DNA of 64,000 nt from Dictyophora rubrovolvata. Taxonomy: Eukaryota; Basidiomycota; Agaricomycetes; Phallales; Phallaceae. Each line of letters starts with the position of its first letter. Within the stretch, counting starts at the first letter, position 1. The position numbers were made by a program, and so were the translations under genes. Location of the stretch: NCBI GenBank assembly GCA_029959195.1, contig CP114120.1, forward strand, positions 558,001-622,000, in the 5' to 3' direction. The notes beneath the pieces are model-generated. The model searched no databases. It was not told where the DNA came from and saw only the letters and a program-made list of their open reading frames with translations. Positions 58,315-64,000 of the stretch are shown piece after piece.

Positions 58315-61300
58315 TCATGTTTCCATTCTTTTCACTCCTTTTTGTTTTTCTATTTCTTCCGCAAGACCAGGTTTAAGACTTAAAGACCTACCCATGCGTC
58401 CAAAAGTTAACGGGACCTGTTTCTTGCCTCCTCCAACTTCCTCTACGTCCATCTCGTTTTCGCTACCGCCTCCACCACCAGGATCATCCTCTTCATCAGC
58501 TTCGTCATCAAACAACGGTGTTTTGAAGAAAGCTCTTGTTTGCGGTGGAAGCGCTGTAGGCCAAAAACCCTTGTCTTGCTGCGACTCTTCTTCATCTAAA
58601 TGTGAAGCTGAGCGCAAGTGATGATCGGATTCGAGATTACGAGAACTTAAAAGTGTCCTTTTCGACGAAATAGGTGCAAAACGCAAAGTCATTGGGCCAG
58701 GAAACGCCGAACCCCGCGGAAGAGCTTCAATTACATCTCTCAAACGATCATCAATCCGTTTGGACGTAGAGGGTCTGTAGATTTGTTCTTCTGTTTCTTC
58801 TGTTTCATTGTCACCAATATTATTGACTGTCATTTCCCTTGTGCTTAAATGATTATGTGATGAATGTGATTCTGAAATGGTAGGTGATGACGTCTTTCTC
58901 CCGACCGGAGAAGTCGTGCGAGGATGCGACGGGCTCCTCATCGTACTCGAATCTATTGGCTGAGTATTGACAAGCAATCTCTGAAGATTCCCAGCAGGTT
59001 TGGGCGGAGGCGGCAAAAAACCACGATCTGAGTCTGTCGCACTTCCATGACGAACGCTAGTTGACTGGCATGCAGCTGACCGATAAGCTTGATCCGCGGA
59101 GTTCTTAGTTTTATCGTCATTGATATCACTCTCCACCCTCCTTCGTTTATTCGAATGTTGTTGTGAAGACGAATCCGTCTCTAAAATCGGAACTGAAGAC
59201 GTCTCCATTGGAGACGCCGAACGAGGTCCAGGGGAGGCGGAACGTAATGGAGAGCTTTGCTTTGTTACCACACTTGGCTCCGCTTGCGAAGCCTCAACGG
59301 AGACCCCACGAACGTCTCCAGCAGGCTTGGACGCAGATGGCAACAAACCCAAACTTTGTTCTGCGATTTCCTTCACCGCTGTACTTGACTCCGATTGCAT
59401 GACGCCAACAAAGGCTCTCTGGAAATCTCTAGTGGGCCTAGGTGGCGTTGGCCAACAGCCCTGTTCTGAAACTTTCTCCTTTACTGCACTTGACTCCGGC
59501 TGTAGTTTCTCGGCGACTCTCTTATGAGAGTCTGAAGTTTGTTTGCCTAACCCTGACAAGCTACCACGATCTGAAACTCGTTCCGTGTCGTCGTCACTGT
59601 TATCAGTATCTGTTTTTTTCCGTTTATCTGTCCGATGTGGGGTTGAAGACATTCCAGGAGACATTGAGCGTGGCGGCGAATTGAGTCTAGTGGTACCCAG
59701 CGTTATCAGGGCATTAACAAACCTCCTTCTACCACCATTATCCAGGGGTACGGAAGGCCAAAAGCCTTCACCGGGAGAGCTGCGAGTATCTGAAATGGGA
59801 TATAACGTATTTGTTCTGAATCGCGGAGAATAAGGCGAGGGCGAGCGAGTTGCTGTCGGAGGAGACGATTGAAGATGTTGTGGAGACAGCGAGCGAGCTA
59901 ATATAGTAGATGACGTCGTTTGATCGGGCGATTTAGAGAGGCTTCTCTCATGTTCACAATCCGGCATAGCATGCAAAGATGATTCTGAAGCATGTCCTTC
60001 GGTCCCCCCCTCCAATTCTTTCTCCTTTTCAGAAGCTGTGGACACGAGAGGAGAATGAGGCGATTGCATTGAGTACGGCGAATTAGGAGAGTACATCGAA
60101 TGAGGTGATAATAACTCCGATGGAGGCGAGAAAGCAACAGATGTAGGCGCAGAAGTTGAAGCAACGGAAGGCGAGAGCAAACCCATCGACATAATCGATG
60201 CCGACGTGGGTGCCGACGAATACGTCGACTGTGGTGAGTGCGGGGATAGGAGAGGTGAAGGCGATGGAGAAGCAGACGGTGAAATTGGTATTGAGATTGA
60301 AACAGTTGGAGAATCTTCAGATGCGTTTGCCTCTGACATGCTAGCGACCGATGACGAACGCTTGTCAATCAACTCGGTATCTAGCGTGGTACGAGAACGC
60401 GCTCCTGGATGCATTTTCGATGGCGGTGCGGAGGGAGCAGGTGTTAGTGTCAAAATCGGAGGTTTTCGACTCGAGGCAGAAGTGGCCATGCTAGATTTGG
60501 CCTTTTCACTTTCTTTGTTGTTCATCTCGCTATTTTTCTCCACTTCCTTCTCCTTCCCTTTCTCTCTGTCTTTGGGACTTTGAATTGCATCATCAGCTTT
60601 CTTCTCATCAGCAGCAATACTAGCAGCCTTCCTAGCACTAGCAGCCGAAACATCTGCGGCGCTCATACCTGCCCTCCTCGGATGCGACCTGAAGTGCCGT
60701 AACATATTCGACTTGACGCTGAACGCTCTAGAGCATTCTGATTCAGGACACGGGAAAGCTGCAATAACAAAAAGAACGAAAACGCTTATTATCCCCTGAA
60801 ACAATCAATAGAGCCGGATACATACGCTGTTTTCTAGTATGCGAATACTTGTGAACCTCCAACGAGCTCGGCCGATCATACTTCTTCCCACAGCCAGGCC
60901 AATCGCATCTATACCTCTTGTGGCTTTCATCTTCATCCTCAATAATAGCAGTTGGCCTTAATATACCCTGCGCCCTTGCAGAAGGTGTGCGAACATTTAC
61001 AAGATCACCTTGCTGTGCCCTCAATACGTTGAACGAGAACGGGACAGGTCCGCTACTCGGCTGTGGTGCAGTAGGCGTCTGATATACATACGCAGGTGGT
61101 GCTGAGGTTGGTTCGTCTGTAGATGATGAAGACGGTAGGCGATATTGATGCAACAGCGAGTGCTGTTGTGCTTCTAACTCTGGGCCACCTTCTGCCAGTG
61201 ATTTGGGAGACAAGCGAAGGATAGGCCTAGGATCCGAGACAGTTAACAGACGAGGTTGAGAAGCTGGCTGGGATTGTTCCGTTGAAGGAGGACATTGTCC

Positions 61301-61896
61301 AGGTTCTTCGTCATCCTCGTCATCTTTTCCACTATCCTTTTCCCCCGCATCCCCTTCTGGTTCTTCCCCTTCCTCGTCGTCATCATCATCTGGAAAAACA
61401 AGAGTGGGACCTCTTTGCGGTGGCAATTCACTGGGCCAACACCCAGTATTAGGTTTACCAATGGCCCTTGTGGAGTGTATATTGCCCCCCGTATGTTCAC
61501 TTGTCTGGCTCGGCTCTTTCACAAGTGGTTCTCTAATAGGTGGCAAATCCAAGTTCCCATCGTCAATGAGCTATATATCACGACGTTAAGAACGACAAAT
61601 GTTCACCGGGAGAGCGAATGAAATGATCAGGTCCGTGAAGCAATCAGTATTTTGTTTTGAGGATGAGATGATGAATCAAAATCAAAATAAACAAGGCCAT
61701 CGTATAACTAAATACTTGCCGTATTCCATGGACCACTGATTAAATCTTTGAAGTCTTTAAAAGACGGAAGATGGCTTTGGGGCTCTATTTGCGATGACCT
61801 CTGGAGAGACTTTGACATGTATCGCGTGTGCTTTGGGACTTGATTGTTGTAGTTAATGCTGGGAAAGACCTGGAAGTTGTGTGGAAACGTGGTCAT
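58315..61896 (-). CDS. Large two-finger C2H2 zinc-finger protein (putative transcription factor)
   Basis: The 3' exon 58315-60758 and the preceding exon ending at 60826 are joined by a 67-nt intron (60759-60825) between the fingers. Finger 1 is CDWPGCGKKYDRPSSLEVHKYSH. Finger 2 is CPESECSRAFSVKSNMLRHFRSH. Upstream are an acidic stretch (PDDDDDEEGEEPEGD) and a GCWPSELPPQ motif that recurs as GxWP elsewhere in the protein. Downstream lie about 750 residues rich in Ser, Pro and Thr, probably regulatory and disordered. A likely 5' exon is 61716-61896 (MTTFPHNFQVFPSINY...). Its splice to the next exon is unresolved: the acceptor at 61570 gives the wrong phase, and one further into the coding region would fit. 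Confidence 0.8.
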
Positions 61897-62504
61897 ATCA
61901 GCGAGGTGATCATAGACGGAGACAAGGGTAAGCACAACTACACTTAATTAAGTAAAGGTTGTGCGGCTAGGACACATAAAGTCGGATGCTCTGGACGAGG
62001 CGTAAACGTTAAGTTCACAGATACTTTGCATTCAATCGAGTTATGCAAAACCCACTTTGAATAGAACTAGTAGCTGAATCGTCTGATCGATTTGTTACCT
62101 CGACAGAGATTGGTCCTATATGGGTGTTCAAGTGGGGTTGAGAACGAAAATGAGACCAAGCAAAGAGGTACACTGGTAAACAGAAGGCGTGTAAACATTT
62201 CGTACCTGGTATTTAAGCTGAAAAAACGAATTATGAGCTACAGATAGAATTCAAACAACAATAAATCTCAACATACAGGAGGTGTCAGAGACGATGCAAC
62301 GTGGTTTTTTAAGATAGTTAGACCTGGAAACTGCAATCCTTGGCTTCTAACCTCAGATTCTACACGAAAACAAGAATATGAAAACAACTGAAAACAAAGA
62401 CAAACTGGGTTTCTGGAGTCAAAACGAGTAGCGAATCGTTAAAAGTGCAAGTGCTTACATTTCGGCTCCGGCAGATCATCATATTCACAGACGCAGCCTC
62501 AGAC
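61897..62504. other. Promoter-side flank of the large C2H2 gene
   Basis: AT-rich upstream sequence without a recognisable gene. It could contain a further 5' UTR exon. Confidence 0.35.
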
Positions 62505-62580
62505 AGCGCTCGAGCGCTCGAAAAGTATCCTGGATACTTTTGTATTTTTGTCAGACGCTGGCGTTAAGCGCCGTAGCCTG
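62505..62580. repeat. Cluster of short palindromes
   Basis: A perfect 14-bp palindrome (AGCGCTCGAGCGCT, 62505-62518) is followed two bases later by a 10-bp inverted repeat with a 1-nt centre (AAAAGTATCC-T-GGATACTTTT, 62521-62541). About 25 nt further on is a short GGCG-TTAAG-CGCC hairpin. Role unknown: protein binding sites, a structured transcript or the end of a small repeat are all possible. Confidence 0.5.
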
Positions 62581-64000
62581 GGATTTGCCTGGGATAGTAA
62601 TAATTTCAATCATTTTCTGTTTTGGCTAGTTGGAGGCGACAAAATTGACATGATTGATTTCTGACAGTTGAATTCTTTACATTTTAGTAAGTTTTGTATT
62701 TGTCTAACCCACGATAGAGGGTGTATCACATTGCACCCAACGGCACGGCAGAGTCCTATCATACCTATATATTGAATTAAATTTCACATGAAATGACATA
62801 TTCCATATCAATTTTGAAAATCAAGAACGCCCATGCGCACCAGTCATTTTACATCAGTGCCAACTATGGCTTCTAGCAATGCCAGACGAAGCCAGTGTTC
62901 CTGGAGGCTGGAAGCCCCCTCAGCCTCTATTTGAGTAATTCATTAATAATAGGGCTATGTGAGTACAATGTCAAGACGAGACGCTATTGGAGTTTCATAC
63001 TGAGTCGCCCATGAGCAACAAATCATAACTGAAGAATCATTCGCAGCCTACGTAAATCCAGCCTAACTTGAAGCCGAGTGGGCGCAGTTCATATGCGCAA
63101 TTGCCAATTGGTCCGAGCCTCCGGAGTAATAGATCTGAAACGAACACATCGGGCGTCAAAAATGTCCTGACAATTTTAATACACGCACCCTGTTAATCAG
63201 TCTACATATGGGAATAATTCGTTCAGGGATACTCAGCGTCAACCATATTTGAAGCAGGAGAATAGGGGGCAATTCGACAACCTAAAAGAAAGAAATAAAC
63301 ATGTATAACGAGTTACTCTGACATCAAAGACAGTCAGTCACGGTGCCACCACATGATGATCCAGCCTCAGTATACTTACCATTTAATATTGGTCGTAAGC
63401 CATAGCTGATTATCAGTGAGATAGACTTTGCCGGTAATACCGGCAATCTAAAACCTCATATAGAAGTCAATTGAGGCTGAGATGGCACTCGAAACCGCTC
63501 CTCACAGCTGTTGAACGTTCGTTGTTGCCAACGGGACACCGCCCCAACCTTGGCTAAGGTCTGTTCCAAGATAAATGCCATGAAGGCTTAGATATTCTCC
63601 TACTTTTCAACACGTTCCAAGTGCCAAAATGACCGTTCAATGTTGCCTCACGTCACGCCCGATATACGGCGTTTGTTGGCAATTCATGACACCAGATGAG
63701 GTGTTTCGAAGATCCCGCTGAGAATGGATCGTTAGAACTCTTCAAACTTCTTTCATATCATCCACCTGTGACATTGTTTTCAATACTTATTCATTGTGTC
63801 AGGAGATCGCAGCATGAGAAAACCGTTTTCATAATTAGAATGACAAACGTACCACTCATGCGCATTATGCACAGCCATAACCGTTTGTGAATTCAGTTAC
63901 GCTATATCTTCGATTTTGGTTGGGTATCTTCACATCTTCACTTATTCCTCGTGAATCGGAGTACTTTAAAAAACTGAAGTGGAGAATCCGGCCTAAAGTC
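62581..64000. other. Intergenic region to the right edge
   Basis: No supported gene. The frame at 63696-63890 has no recognisable features. Confidence 0.4.

Noticed and set aside
58394-60583. Plus-strand open frames opposite the large C2H2 gene
   Set aside because: They mirror the biased Ser/Pro-rich coding sequence of the minus-strand gene and have no independent support.

Overview
This 64 kb window looks like the genome of a filamentous basidiomycete, most likely an Agaricomycete. The genes are split by many 45-70 nt GT-AG introns. Two genes encode the Agaricomycete-typical DUF6535 membrane domain. The rest are fungal housekeeping genes mixed with oxidative-metabolism enzymes. I saw no rRNA, tRNA, CRISPR array or intact mobile element.

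Layout. 0-7 kb: a MaoC-type enoyl-CoA hydratase running in from the left edge, an F-box protein, and a large DUF6535 protein on the minus strand. 7.8-19.1 kb: a 14-exon cytochrome P450, a RING-finger coiled-coil protein, a fumarylacetoacetate-hydrolase (FAH) family enzyme, and a divergent Baeyer-Villiger-type flavin monooxygenase. 20-28.8 kb: a Cys/His-rich protein of unknown role, a methionine sulfoxide reductase A (MsrA) spliced to a Met-rich domain, a serine carboxypeptidase, and a short DUF6535 protein. 29.5-37.7 kb: a synaptobrevin v-SNARE followed in tandem by the complete catalytic subunit of DNA polymerase epsilon. 39.4-45.2 kb: an Old Yellow Enzyme relative, two tandem SAM methyltransferases and the decayed remnant of a third. 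45.2-52.6 kb is gene-poor. 52.6-61.9 kb holds two convergent two-finger C2H2 proteins.

The gene models were rebuilt by hand from conserved motifs and splice sites. For the P450, FAH enzyme, monooxygenase, v-SNARE, Pol epsilon, Old Yellow Enzyme, MsrA, RING protein and first C2H2 gene, the summed exon lengths are multiples of three. Several models require microexons of 4, 8, 10, 10, 12 and 16 nt, and the v-SNARE start codon is itself split by an intron. Automated gene callers would probably miss these.

The most unusual object is at 22.1-23.5 kb. One gene appears to encode about 188 residues, of which roughly 50 are methionine (some in 12-residue tandem repeats), followed by a complete MsrA domain. 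This would place a methionine-rich oxidation target or metal-binding segment in cis with the enzyme that repairs oxidised methionine. The redox enzymes nearby (P450, monooxygenase, FAH hydrolase, Old Yellow Enzyme, methyltransferases) may share pathways, but they are interleaved with housekeeping genes, so a biosynthetic cluster is not established.
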